DNA of 64,000 nt from Diadema setosum (Eukaryota; Echinodermata; Echinoidea; Diadematoida; Diadematidae): the NCBI GenBank assembly GCA_033980235.1, contig CM067067.1, forward strand, positions 62,001-126,000, in the 5' to 3' direction. Below, piece after piece: positions 36,761-45,781 of this stretch (position 1 is its first letter; every line of letters starts with the position of its first letter). The notes beneath the pieces were generated by a model, which saw nothing but the letters and a program-made list of their open reading frames with translations, was not told the origin of the DNA and made no database searches. A program made the translations under genes and the position numbers.

Positions 36761-36794
36761 ACGCGTAGGTAAGTTTAACGCGATCAGCACTGTA

Positions 36795-36942
36795 CGCCTC
36801 CACCCTTCCATCCTTGGCGACCTTTAAAACATGTTTCATAATTTGGAGTATTATAGAATGAATCAGAGTCTTGCAACTAGGTCCCTGTCAATCCTATTAT
36901 AGAAAATTCTAAATCTAAAATACCCAAAACAGATATCAAATT
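36795..36942 (-). pseudogene. LINE ORF2 endonuclease, early part
   Basis: Minus-strand translation gives ISVLGILDLEFSIIGLTGT, a TAG stop where these enzymes usually have tryptophan (the ETW motif), then LQDSDSFYNTPNYETCFKGR and GWKGGG. It continues in frame across the 25-kb element into GVFMHDSL and upstream across the palindromic element. Confidence 0.85.
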
Positions 36943-38535
36943 TTGCATGGTGAAGTTAATTAGGAAGAAAGATTTGCGGTGACACCATGTGTATGTAGTC
37001 CTTAACCGGATCGTTGTTTGGCAGAAGAGCCTAGAAAGAGGAGAAACGAAGAGGGAAGCGACATATGGGGGTTGTGAGGAGGGCAAAAAGTGAAGAGTGG
37101 GAGACAGTAATGGGCTAGAAGTTGAAGTTGCACTAGTGGAGACAGTAGAGAAAGGAACACAGAGAGTGGTAAGGAAGAATAGTGTGAGAATCAAGTAAGA
37201 TGTTCGGACATCGTTAGAAGAGGAAAGATGAAATAGAGGGGAAGAGGAAGAGGAAGGAGTTGAATGCTGGAGAATCATGGAGATAGGGGAGAGCAGTGAA
37301 GATTCATGAAACCAAGAGGAGAACGAAGTCGGCGAACAGCTAGTGTGGATCCTAGAATTAAATGCTGCGGAGGAGAAGAAAAAAAAAATTGGAGACGAAA
37401 TCGATGACAGTTAAATCCTGAAAAGGTTCCTGTGGGAGAAATGCAAAAATAAGAAATTAAAATAAAGTTAAAGTGTAGACCTGAGGAGAGAAGGCAAGAG
37501 AAATAACCTGTAAAGAAATGTGTAAATTAAAACTAGTGGTCCTGAAAAGGACCGTTGGGTTGTATGGAAGGAAGAAATAAAAAGAAAAAGAAGAAAAAAG
37601 AAGAGAACAGAAAAGAAAAGATAAGTAGTGTAGAAACAGACAAAAGTGTAAGAGAGAGAGAGAGAGAGAGGAAAGAGAAATGAAACAATGAGTAAAGGCG
37701 CTTCTGACGAAGGACAGTCAACCTGCCCGAAACGTCAAATTCCTCGGTTCTCCTAGTTATTCTTATAACTAGACTTCTTGCTCTACTTTTACCAGCGCCT
37801 TTACTCATTGTTTCATTTCTCTTTCCTCTCTCTCTCTCTCTCTCTTACACTTTTGTCTGTTTCTACACTACTTATCTTTTCTTTTCTGTTCTCTTCTTTT
37901 TTCTTCTTTTTCTTTTTATTTCTTCCTTCCATACAACCCAACGGTCCTTTTCAGGACCACTAGTTTTAATTTACACATTTCTTTACAGGTTATTTCTCTT
38001 GCCTTCTCTCCTCAGGTCTACACTTTAACTTTATTTTAATTTCTTATTTTTGCATTTCTCCCACAGGAACCTTTTCAGGATTTAACTGTCATCGATTTCG
38101 TCTCCAATTTTTTTTTTTCTTCTCCTCCGCAGCATTTAATTCTAGGATCCACACTAGCTGTTCGCCGACTTCGTTCTCCTCTTGGTTTCATGAATCTTCA
38201 CTGCTCTCCCCTATCTCCATGATTCTCCAGCATTCAACTCCTTCCTCTTCCTCTTCCCCTCTATTTCATCTTTCCTCTTCTAACGATGTCCGAACATCTT
38301 ACTTGATTCTCACACTATTCTTCCTTACCACTCTCTGTGTTCCTTTCTCTACTGTCTCCACTAGTGCAACTTCAACTTCTAGCCCATTACTGTCTCCCAC
38401 TCTTCACTTTTTGCCCTCCTCACAACCCCCATATGTCGCTTCCCTCTTCGTTTCTCCTCTTTCTAGGCTCTTCTGCCAAACAACGATCCGGTTAAGGACT
38501 ACATACACATGGTGTCACCGCAAATCTTTCTTCCT
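36943..38535. mobile_element. 1.6-kb near-perfect palindromic element (possibly Penelope-like)
   Basis: The arms 36961-37702 (742 bp) and 37794-38536 (743 bp) are reverse complements; the only difference I found is one base in an A/T run (10 versus 11). A 91-bp spacer separates them. The 12-bp repeat AGATATCAAATT lies at 36931-36942 and 38536-38547, a target duplication of the size made by non-LTR or Penelope-like elements. The 18 bp at 36943-36960 have no partner. The spacer holds CTGACGA...CCGAAACGTC, a motif common in Penelope-like elements. Open frames in the arms are serine-rich mirror images and are probably not genes. Confidence 0.75.
37704..37736 (+). ncRNA. Possible hammerhead-ribozyme-like core
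   Basis: CTGACGA (37704-37710) is followed by GGACAG/CTGCCC, which can pair as stem II with one A-C mismatch, and then by GAAAC (37729-37733) and GTC. This is the order of the conserved hammerhead core. Penelope-like elements are known to carry minimal hammerheads. Stems I and III are not convincing here, so activity is unproven. Confidence 0.28.
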
Positions 38536-38547
38536 AGATATCAAATT

Positions 38548-38767
38548 GTCGTAATTTGTATGAATACTTGAACACATGAAAAATAATCTAGTGGAGCATT
38601 AGTGAAACCTTTTTCAACCACACAAAACTGTTGAATTCATTTGGAGTATAAAATGATTGATCAAGTCTATATACATTATCCTCACTTTCTATAGGAGATA
38701 AAATATCTGATAAAATTTGTGTATCTATAAAATTTAAACACCGCACATATGTATCACGATCAGGCAT
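38548..38767 (-). pseudogene. LINE ORF2 N-terminus
   Basis: The likely start is the ATG at 38767-38765 (MPDRDTYVRCLNFIDTQIL), followed by YTPNEFNSF. After a frameshift, HTNYDNL joins in frame to ISVLGILDLEF across the palindromic element. The start was chosen because it follows the ORF1 stop by about 220 bp and leads into the endonuclease. Confidence 0.75.
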
Positions 38768-38988
38768 TTATATTGCACTCTCACACATTCACACACACAC
38801 ACACACACACACACAAAGAAACAAAGATTACACACAAATATACACAATAAGTTAAGATAGATAGGATATAAAAACCTAATAGAAAGCCAATCAACCGGAA
38901 ACAAACTTCTTACAGTTTTGTACAAGAATACAGTGGAGAATGCTGGAAAGGATGAAACGTCCAGCTTGTGGGAGGTGTGTCACACAAT
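38768..38988 (-). other. LINE inter-ORF spacer with (CA)n
   Basis: Lies between the ORF1 stop (38989-38991) and the ORF2 start. It contains a (CA)n tract at 38787-38815 on the plus strand. Confidence 0.7.
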
Positions 38989-39150
38989 CTACGTCTCTAA
39001 GTGGTTCAGATCTGAATGAGACTTAGTCAACTTCTTCCTCACGCGGTTGTTAGAGTCCTTGGTTATAACAAAAAACCTGCCATCAACAGACCTTGCTGCT
39101 GTTGTATTCTTGTGGGTGTAGGCTGCAGACAAGAGCTTGGCATTGCTTGG
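38989..39150 (-). pseudogene. LINE ORF1 C-terminal end
   Basis: The minus strand reads NAKLLSAAYTHKNTTAARSV, then GRFFVITKDSNNRVRKKLT and a stop at 38991-38989. It continues directly from EDLTPS at 44309-44313 when the Ty3 element and one CTTGG copy are removed. This is the C-terminal domain after the RRM in L1-type ORF1 proteins, which bind LINE RNA. Confidence 0.82.
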
Positions 39151-39270
39151 TAGATAATAACCCTTAGGTATTTCGATGGCTGTTGTCAGGCGGTTGCATC
39201 AAGCGAATGACGACAACATCTGGAACATCAAACACAAACATGTGTACAGAGTTACTAGAGTTATTGTCTA
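39151..39270 (-). repeat. 3' LTR of the Ty3 element
   Basis: 120 bp, identical to 44189-44308 except one base near 39222. Terminal words TAGACAAT and ATTATCTA form a short imperfect inverted repeat. Confidence 0.95.
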
Positions 39271-39282
39271 TCTCCCCCCTAA
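39271..39282 (-). promoter_or_regulatory. Polypurine tract
   Basis: On the minus strand TTAGGGGGGAGA directly precedes the 3' LTR, the expected place and composition of the plus-strand DNA primer of an LTR retrotransposon. It also fixes the LTR border at 39270. Confidence 0.85.
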
Positions 39283-39330
39283 GTCGCTGTCCAACTGGAA
39301 AGTGCGACAGGGGCTGTATTGGATGAAAGG

Positions 39331-39654
39331 TTATTTCACATAGTCCTTGATCCATTCGGATGGTCTCTTGACACGCGTGGATCGTTGCGGGTTTGGAGTG
39401 TCAGCCATTGGTGGGTCGCCTGCGGTTGGCTGTGGCAGGCGGGGTCCCGTGGCAGGTAGTGCAGCTGGAGTTTGGGCTGCTGACGGTTCCATTGGTGCCT
39501 CGGCAGCGGGTAGCGTGGGCTGAGGCGGAACATCAGGAGTTGGGCGTGTGACTGGGACGACTGGTTGATCACGGTTTATCTCCGTCGTGATCTTGTGGTG
39601 GGTGGGTTTGATCCATTGCTTCTCCAATGGAATTGCAGGAGGTCGAGGGGTTAG
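39331..39654 (-). pseudogene. Ty3 element, Pol C-terminal tail
   Basis: In the same frame as the integrase C-terminal block but after a TGA at 39657-39655. It is a proline/alanine-rich linker ending RRSTRVKRPSEWI-like residues (STRVKRPSEWIKDY) and a stop at 39331. A basic RRSxRxKxP end is common on the Pol tail of related elements. The TGA could be CGA decay; not verified. Confidence 0.65.
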
Positions 39655-39905
39655 TCACGCCATGCCGTTGACTATGGATCTACGAGGCTCTGGATGGAAT
39701 ACGGGTACGTATTTCCGCAGGAATTTCCTGTTTCTCAATGTCAGGCGGCCTGAGCCATCGACGCGCACAAGGTACTGGTCATATTGTCGCACTTCTATCA
39801 CAAGACCCGTCATATCCCACTTCCGGGGGTACAAGCCAATTTGATTCTGGATGCGCACCATGTCACCTACTTTGAGTGGTAGGAGCTTGCGAGTGTGTCG
39901 GACCA
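39655..39905 (-). pseudogene. Ty3 integrase C-terminal domain
   Basis: TRKLLPLKVGDMVRIQNQIG and YPRKWDMTGLVIEVR, followed by VDGSGRLTLRNRKFLRKYVP, form the GPY/F-like DNA-binding domain that follows the integrase core in Ty3/Gypsy elements. It is one frame off from the integrase core; the join lies near 39893-39905, consistent with a small indel. Confidence 0.82.
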
Positions 39906-40812
39906 GCGCTCTGCCTGAAGCATGTGGCGATTGCGTAAGGCTGCCTCCCTGGCAGTAAGTGTGTCGCACCAGGTCGGATGTGGTGTATACCGGCCAGGAT
40001 GAATTGGTACGAAATCCCTGATTGGGCGGCCAAAGACACATTGAGCTGGTGACACTTTTGTGGTCGGGTCTGGTGTGTTGCGGTATTGCAGGATTGCTCG
40101 CTGGAATGAGTTAGTGTCTAGCGTACCGCCTTGTCCCGTGTTGTCTGCAATGATACGCTTGACAGTCTTAACACCCACCTCAGCACGACAGTTGCCATGG
40201 GGGAAGGCAACGGTTGAGAGCCGATGGTGTACGCCCCATCGGCGGAGGAAGTCGCGAGTCATGGCTGCTGTAAATTCAGGACCGCCATCTGACGTGATCT
40301 CATCGGCGATGCCATAAGTTGCAAAGACACGTCGCAGGCAAGCGATGAGGCCAGCAGCTCCATTTGCGGCACTTTCAACGATGGGCCAGTTGGAGTATCT
40401 GTCAACAACCACAAGGTAGTTGCTGCCTTTGTACTGGAAGTAATCGGCACATATGCACTGAAAAGGGTAGGCTGGTTCAAGGCATGGCATTGGTGGTGCA
40501 CTAGGTTGTGATGGTGCCATGCGATTACAATGGCTGCAACGGGCCCTGGCGTTGTTGATGGCCTGTGTGATACCTGGCCAGAAGACCGAGGACTCTGCTC
40601 TTGCAGTCATCATGGAGGTGCCTTGATGGGCAGAGTGGAGTGCCCGAATGCAGTCGTCGCGTAACGTTGGTGGGACAACAACCCGGTCTTTGTACATGAT
40701 AACGCCATCGAGGGTGTAAAGGTGGTCACGGAATTGGTAGTATGGGCAAAGGGGTTCAGGCCATCCATGTCGTGTTCGGGGCAAGTCTCCGTACTCGAGC
40801 ATGTTGGTGAGG
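39893..40812 (-). pseudogene. Ty3 integrase zinc-finger and catalytic core
   Basis: Inserts element cDNA into the host genome. The N-terminal HHCC finger is visible as LHSAHQG...CSHCNRM (about 40515-40660). The catalytic triad is the D of CADYF (about 40450), the D of SDGGPEF (about 40285) and the E of NCRAEVGVKTVKR (about 40190). All three catalytic residues are present. The frame differs from the upstream polyprotein; the change is near 40800-40815, and ends in another frame change near 39900. Confidence 0.9.
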
Positions 40813-43800
40813 CGGCCAAGTCTTGGTCACTTGTGGTTGCTAATTTGACGCGATCCCAGGTTATCGACTGTAGGCCCTCGAGGGATGCAGATGCAGAAGC
40901 TTCAAGCAAGATGTCAATGTCGCACTGCATGGGAGCATTGTCTCGTAGCTGTGCCATGAAGTCTGTGGGCCCAGGTGTGCACAAAGCAGAGCCTATGTCA
41001 TCCTCGAGTGGGTATTTGGCCGGGTTGGGATCACCTGTAGGATGGCGAGACATGCAGTCGGAGGCCCGGTTCCTTGCACCTTGGATGTGAATCACTCGGA
41101 AGCTGTAGCATAGCGTCTTCTCCTTAAGGTTACGGAGGCGTGGGTTGCTTATCTCATCGAGGGCGCGGGTCGCAAAGATGCCAAGGAGCGGCTTGTGGTC
41201 AACTGCGATTATGAGGTCCTTGCATCCAAGGACAAAGTATCGTGCACGGTCAAGGGCATCTGCCACGGCAAGGGCCTCCCCTTCAATGGGTGCGTAGCGT
41301 GATTCGGCTGGATGTGTGAATCGGCTGCCGACTAGAACAATCTTCCACCCTTCACGACAACAAAATGGCTTGGCTGTGCCGTCTGCATGACATTGGCAGT
41401 GTTTCTGCAGTAGCCAAAAGCCAATGCCAGTTTTTGACCAGTCCGTGACGAGGCATGTGGGTTTTGATTTATCAAAGATCTTGACGCCATTGTGTATCTC
41501 ATTGATGATCCTCTGTTTGGACTCACAAAAGAGCTTGTCTAGCGTCTCATCCCAATGGAAGGTCTGTCCTGGCTTGAGGAGATTGCGGAATGGGGTCATG
41601 GTATCCGCCATTGAGAATGCATATGCAACTTGATTCACGAGGCCAAACCACGACCTGACGTCTGTGGTCGATTGAGGGGTGGGAAAGTCGCGAATGGCCT
41701 GCAAATACCGTTGGCTTGGGCGTACGTCGTGACTGGTGATCTCAAATCCCGCGAACTCAACTGTGTCTGCTGCGAAGACGAATTTTTCGGGGTTGAGAGT
41801 GATGCCTTTGTTGCCACAAGTTTCAAGCCATTCCGTGGTTTGGTGAAAGCTGGCTTCAATCGAATGTGACCACAGGAGGGTATCGTAGATGCACTTCACT
41901 TTGTCTTGGATGTGCGAGACTACCTCATCAAACCGGCGGATGTAGCTGTCGCCAGAGGCAATATAGCCTTGTGGGCGTACCCGGTAGCGGTAGCGTCCCC
42001 ATGGCGTTATGAATGTAGTCAGGTGGCGGTCGTCCTCGTGAAGTGGGACACTATGGTATCCATTCCAGGCATTGCAGACCGTCTTGGTGGTGTGGTGTGG
42101 GACAGATCGCGCAAGATGGAATGATGATGGAATGTGATGCGTCTCCCTAACAGCATTGGTGTTTAGTGCCTGCATGTCAACGGTGCGGCGGGGGGTTCCA
42201 TTTTTCTTGGCACATATGACCATTCGGTGGCGATATGTTACAGGTGTGCCCACAGGGACTGGCTCGATAACACCAAGGCTGACATCTCTATCCAGACCCG
42301 CCTTGACTCCGTCTTGCCAATGGATGGGGACGGGGATGGGGGTATGGTGTGCCACTGGTGTAGCCTCTGGGTCGATCATCAAGCGCATGGGGGGGCCATC
42401 CATCATCGGGAGTGGTGTGTGCGTGCAGGTGTTGAACGTTGATGAGGCATAGTAATCCAAGAGCCACTGTTGGAGACGTTCTCTATTGTCGCTGGTGGCT
42501 GGAAATGGAAGTGCAGTGGGACGTGGAGGTGGCTTGCTGCGAGGTGGGCAGTCACAAGGTCTTGTTTCATGGGTGAAGTCGCCAGTTGTTGAGCACTCGC
42601 CGACCGTGGGAAAGGTGGGAGGAATTAGCTTGAGGGCTATGTTCGCTTCGCGACTGAGGAAGAGTTTGTCAGATTGGTCCGTGATGTACACCATCTGCTT
42701 GGTAATGAGGGTGTCCCCTTCTGGTGAGCGACCCGTGAAACGTACCAACGTGGCTCCAATGATGTTGATGCCTTTGTTATTGGCAGCACGCATCGACATT
42801 TTGACAGGGAGTAGGTCACTTCTGTGTAAGCCCAGTTGTGGCAGTATCTGCACTCCTCCTAAGCAACTCTGGCATCCTGTATCGGCCGTGCCGTCGATGG
42901 GGGTGGGCTGAGTGTCGCTCGCTAGAGGAAAGCCAAGTGCTTCATAGTCCTCGCGGTGGACGCTAGCTGTTAGGGTGACGATTGGTTGAGGCATGGACGA
43001 GTGTTTGAGCCAAGCATTTGAGAGTTGATCGTGTACATGGTGGTCCAGGGTGATGGCTGCACTGGTGTTGTGGTGGGAATGGGCATGGGTCTCGTTGTAG
43101 GGGAGGTCGCTGGTCCTACAGAGTTGGCCAAACTCGGCGTCCTGCGAGGCGGAGGCTGTAGTGTTGCGTCGTCCGCCTTTGCATACAGAGCTGAAGTGGT
43201 TCCGGACGTTGCACTTCCCACATGTCTGGCCGTAGGCGGGGCATTCTTTGCTGCGGATATGAGCAGATGCCTTGTTGCCATGGCCATGTTTGCCACAGTA
43301 CATGCATGTATCACTGGGGTCAGGGGGTTGGCCAATCTGAGCTTGTGGTTTCTGTGCACGGTCTTTGACTGATCCCCTTTGCTGCCGTCTGTAGGTACTG
43401 CTTGCGGCTGCGGAGTACTGGGGGCAAGCTAGACGGGGCGCTGAGCGTTTGCTGGACTCTTTCTTTTCAACAAACTGCAGGACTTCTTCAAGTGAGGGAG
43501 ACTGATTCGTGTCACCAAGGAGTTCGAGTTGGATATCCTTGTCTGCGAGGCCTTGACTTACGATGTCACATATCATGGGTTCAGTGTAGTCCACGTCGGT
43601 GCCACAATTTGGGCACTGTATGGTGTATTGGCAAGTGTCTGCCTGGCCACGGACTCGGGCGCTGAAGGCGCGAACCGGTTCATCATGATCTTGTCGCATC
43701 GTATGAAGCTCAGCACGAGTCACCATTGGATTCTCTGCCCTGATTGCTAGTTTTTTCATGAGCATTAGAACATCAGCTTTACTTTTGTTGGTGAGTGAGC

Positions 43801-44122
43801 CCCCAGCAGTGCGGATCAGGTCCCGACGCAGCTTGTCGTCACAGCATTCAAGCAGTTGAAGTATGAGAGATTTCCCAGTTATCTCGGTTGCTTCTTCATA
43901 GTCAGCCCAACGGGTGAGGAAGTAATTCCAGTTCTCAGACGTACTTTCTGCGACTAGCATAGGACGGTGGACTTTCTCAATCTTGGCTGTGAGGTGGGGG
44001 GGTTGTGCGCCCGTGTTTGCATGGGCAAGACCATGTATTTTCAAGAGTTCTGGGGCGAGCTGTGCGTCCACATCACCTGTGTTGTAGGTGCATTCTGGAA
44101 AGGGACAGTTAATTGCGGGCAT
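40805..44122 (-). pseudogene. Ty3 Gag-protease-RT-RNase H polyprotein
   Basis: The frame opens with an ATG at 44122, 66 bp inside the 5' LTR. Residues 1-35 have a C2H2-like finger (CPFPEC...HGLAH). Gag follows, with zinc knuckles around residues 275-320, the second being CGKCNVRNHFSSVC. Protease is marked by DTGCQ (about residue 413). Reverse transcriptase occupies about 600-820, RNase H about 850-1010 (TDWSKTGIG, EGEAL, DHKPL, ASDCMSR). Two catalytic aspartates of the reverse transcriptase appear replaced: motif A reads CNAWNGYHS where relatives have D before AWNGYHS, and motif C reads IYDTLL where relatives have DD. The open frame runs to 40610 but after about 40805 it is out of frame with integrase. 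Confidence 0.92.
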
Positions 44123-44176
44123 CTTGCTTGTTGCCGAAATATACTGATATAAATTCGATAAGGCGGCTGGCAGACT

Positions 44177-44188
44177 ATGTTGTCGTCA
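44177..44188 (-). promoter_or_regulatory. Primer-binding site complementary to the element's own LTR
   Basis: In element orientation TGACGACAACAT starts at the base after the 5' LTR. It does not begin TGG, so pairing with a tRNA CCA end is unlikely. Its exact reverse complement ATGTTGTCGTCA occurs in each LTR (44246-44257 and 39208-39219), 57 nt upstream. The RNA could thus fold back and prime itself, as shown for Tf1. Function is inferred. Confidence 0.7.
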
Positions 44189-44308
44189 TAGATAATAACC
44201 CTTAGGTATTTCGATGGCTGTTGTCAGGCGGTTGCATCAAGCGAATGACGACAACATCTCGAACATCAAACACAAACATGTGTACAGAGTTACTAGAGTT
44301 ATTGTCTA
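44189..44308 (-). repeat. 5' LTR of the Ty3 element
   Basis: 120 bp, one base different from the 3' LTR. It contains the 12-nt stretch (44246-44257) complementary to the primer-binding site. No obvious TATA box at canonical spacing was identified. Confidence 0.95.
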
Positions 44309-44995
44309 CTTGGAGTAAGATCTTCGGCGACAACAGTTACTGTTCTTGTTCCCTTCAACTTTCTCCTTTCTGTCATGAAGCTGTGCTTAGTCTTGTATGA
44401 TGTAAACTTCACTATGATGGGACGGGAGTTGCTCTTTGAGTTCCGCAAACTCACAGCGTCGGCGTAGGGGTGTTCCTGACGTGCAGGTTGTCCAATTCTG
44501 TCTGAGCGATCTACAGGTGCTGCACGCACTCCAAGCTTATCCGCAAGTTGAAACACTAGCTGATCTGTATCTTCTCCCTGTCATTCAGGCATCCCAAAGA
44601 TTCTGATATTGTTCCTTCTGCCATATTGCTCTAGTGAGTTGAGATTTGATGTGAGCGTAGTGATGGTCTCCTTCTGTTTTTCCATAGTGGATTTGATTCT
44701 ATCGATATCAGCCAGTTTGCTGTCCATGGTCACTTGAATGTCATGGAGCGTAGAGGCATTTCTTTCAATCAGTTCTTTCAAACCATCCTCTCTTTCTGCC
44801 ATTGCAGTTTTCAACTTGTGTATTGTTTCATCCATAGCCTGTCATATGACCTTCTGAAAAGCTTTTCCAATGCTCTCAATAAAAGAAGAATTGTCCAGGA
44901 GTTCACTCGTAACATCCATAGCCATACTACTCATTTCACAGGTAGCTGTAGCTGTAGCAGCACTTTTTTGGAGTTTCTTGTATCTTTTGGCATCA
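44309..44995 (-). pseudogene. LINE ORF1 N-terminal and RRM part
   Basis: The minus strand starts near MMPKDTRNSKK (about 44995) and, after a frameshift, runs through MDETIHKLKTAMAERE into a heptad-rich coiled coil (about 44650-44820). LEQYGRRNNIRIFGMPE, a typical RRM opening of L1-type ORF1 proteins, follows. A TGA (44582-44580 region) follows GMPE, then FQLADKLGV and RPIIVKFTSYKTKHSFM, the end of the RRM, to EDLTPS. It binds LINE RNA in intact relatives. Interrupted by the Ty3 element at CTTGG. Confidence 0.85.
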
Positions 44996-45010
44996 TGAAA
45001 AAAGTCCAAT

Positions 45011-45623
45011 AATGGTCTCAGTTTTAAAAGTATGAAGTGAGAGCAGTTGTACTTGAAGGTCAGTGAATTGGGAACTGGTCATAACTATCAATTGTGTAAG
45101 TTAAGGCAGTTTAATCACAAAATTTCCACGAAATGATTTTCTCCATCATCTATTTGCCAAATGTGAATGTTTGGGTTGTTTTGGGGGGTTTTGGAGGTTT
45201 ATTTTTTTCTTTTAATTTTTTGTTTTTGTTTTGTTTTTGATTGTAGATAGAAATAAGATACACTAAACATCTGCATAGTATCTTAATTATTTGATCAAAC
45301 ATTAATTTTGGTAATTTGTGCAATTTACTGTAATCATGAAATAGCTTCTCCTTCAGACATGTTTGCCTATTTCCTGTATGCTTATATCTAGGTGAGATAC
45401 ATGGAATTCCTAAAACATATGATATAGATGTTTGACCTAAAAAAATGTAATGATGAATTTAACGTAAATTCTTTTAGAAAGTTTCAAAATTACTTCCAGT
45501 CTGACTTTTTTTTTCAAATCCTAGCTGAAAGTCAAATGAAGCAGCAGGCACACTTATTCACAGGGCTTTGTTTGATACTCAGCCTAAGTTTGTTGTCACT
45601 TTGGTTTTCCTCTTTGTAAACAG
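45011..45623. other. Intron or LINE 5' sequence, no feature
   Basis: Between LINE ORF1 and the first visible WD40 exon. It may contain the LINE 5' UTR; no border was found. It ends in a pyrimidine-rich stretch and the acceptor AAACAG. Confidence 0.45.
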
Positions 45624-45781
45624 TGTACACCTCCATGTACTTCCACGAGATGACCAACCGTCTCTTCATCTCCTTCAACTATCAACTAACCATGCTTGAA
45701 ATGAAGCCAGAGGTCAAAGACAGGGTCATGAGCCATGACAAGCCTGTCAGCATGGCCATCTACAACTCTACATTCAATCAG
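45624..45781 (+). CDS. WDR49/WDR64-like WD40 protein, exon a
   Basis: An acceptor AG at 45622-45623 and a donor GTATGA at 45782 bound this exon. The first two bases finish a codon from an unseen upstream exon; 52 codons follow, from YTSMYFHEMTNR to KPVSMAIYNSTFNQ, ending in phase 0. The segment reads as the end of one WD blade and the start of the next (HDKPVSMAIYN). WD40 propellers are protein-binding scaffolds; the close resemblance of the joined exons to WDR49/WDR64 proteins is from memory of that family. Earlier exons were not found: the gene's 5' part must lie left of the LINE, beyond the window, or be unrecognised. Confidence 0.82.

Larger units (their letters stand above)
11465..36792. 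mobile_element. Giant 25.3-kb TIR element inserted at a TA in the LINE
   Basis: The two ends are exact inverted copies over 32 bp (11465-11496 and 36761-36792), beginning CAGTGCTGATCGCGTTAAAC. TA lies outside each end (11463-11464, 36793-36794). Excising it and one TA restores the LINE endonuclease frame exactly, so the ends belong to a single insertion site. Both subterminal regions carry ACGCGT words (four on the left within about 100 bp, two on the right within about 50 bp) and an AGCGCCATCT word. TA duplication and CAGTG ends fit Tc1/mariner. No transposase was found; the interior is satellites, MITEs and AT-rich DNA. It may have begun as a small MITE that later swelled by nested insertion and tandem amplification. 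Confidence 0.8.
39151..44308 (-). mobile_element. Ty3/Gypsy-type LTR retrotransposon, 5,158 bp, 120-bp LTRs
   Basis: Two 120-bp LTRs flank a minus-strand gag-pol region, and CTTGG lies outside each LTR (39146-39150, 44309-44313) as a 5-bp target duplication. The LTRs differ at one base (a G/C change), so insertion was fairly recent. LTR ends are TAGACAAT...ATTATCTA in element orientation instead of TG...CA. Order is gag, protease, reverse transcriptase, RNase H, integrase, as in Ty3/Gypsy; resemblance to elements widespread in corals and echinoderms is from memory of the family. Two frameshifts, one stop and two changed reverse-transcriptase catalytic residues indicate a dead copy. Confidence 0.95.
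7625..45010 (-). mobile_element. CR1/Jockey-type LINE exploded by five insertions
   Basis: The minus strand carries one two-ORF non-LTR retrotransposon in six pieces: 45010-44309, 39150-38548, 36942-36795, 11464-11237, 10442-10211 and 9970-7625, about 4.2 kb in all. ORF1 encodes a coiled coil plus an RRM-like domain; ORF2 encodes an APE-type endonuclease, reverse transcriptase and a C-terminal tail. The breaks are a Ty3 element, a palindromic element, a 25.3-kb TIR element, a 0.79-kb insert and a 240-bp MITE. Removing each insert with one copy of its target duplication restores LINE protein across four of the joins; at the MITE one frame slip remains. Stops and frameshifts throughout show a dead copy. 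The clade within CR1/Jockey (Daphne, Crack or L2-like) is not resolved. Confidence 0.88.

Noticed and set aside
36877..38554. 133- and 111-codon serine-rich frames on opposite strands, sharing the same start
   Set aside because: They are the two arms of one palindrome; one of them runs into LINE sequence at its end. Low-complexity serine/proline content and no family signal.
40722..43750. Several plus-strand open frames of 70-141 codons over the Ty3 element
   Set aside because: They are antisense shadows of the gag-pol frame, which has clear zinc-knuckle, protease, reverse transcriptase, RNase H and integrase motifs on the minus strand.
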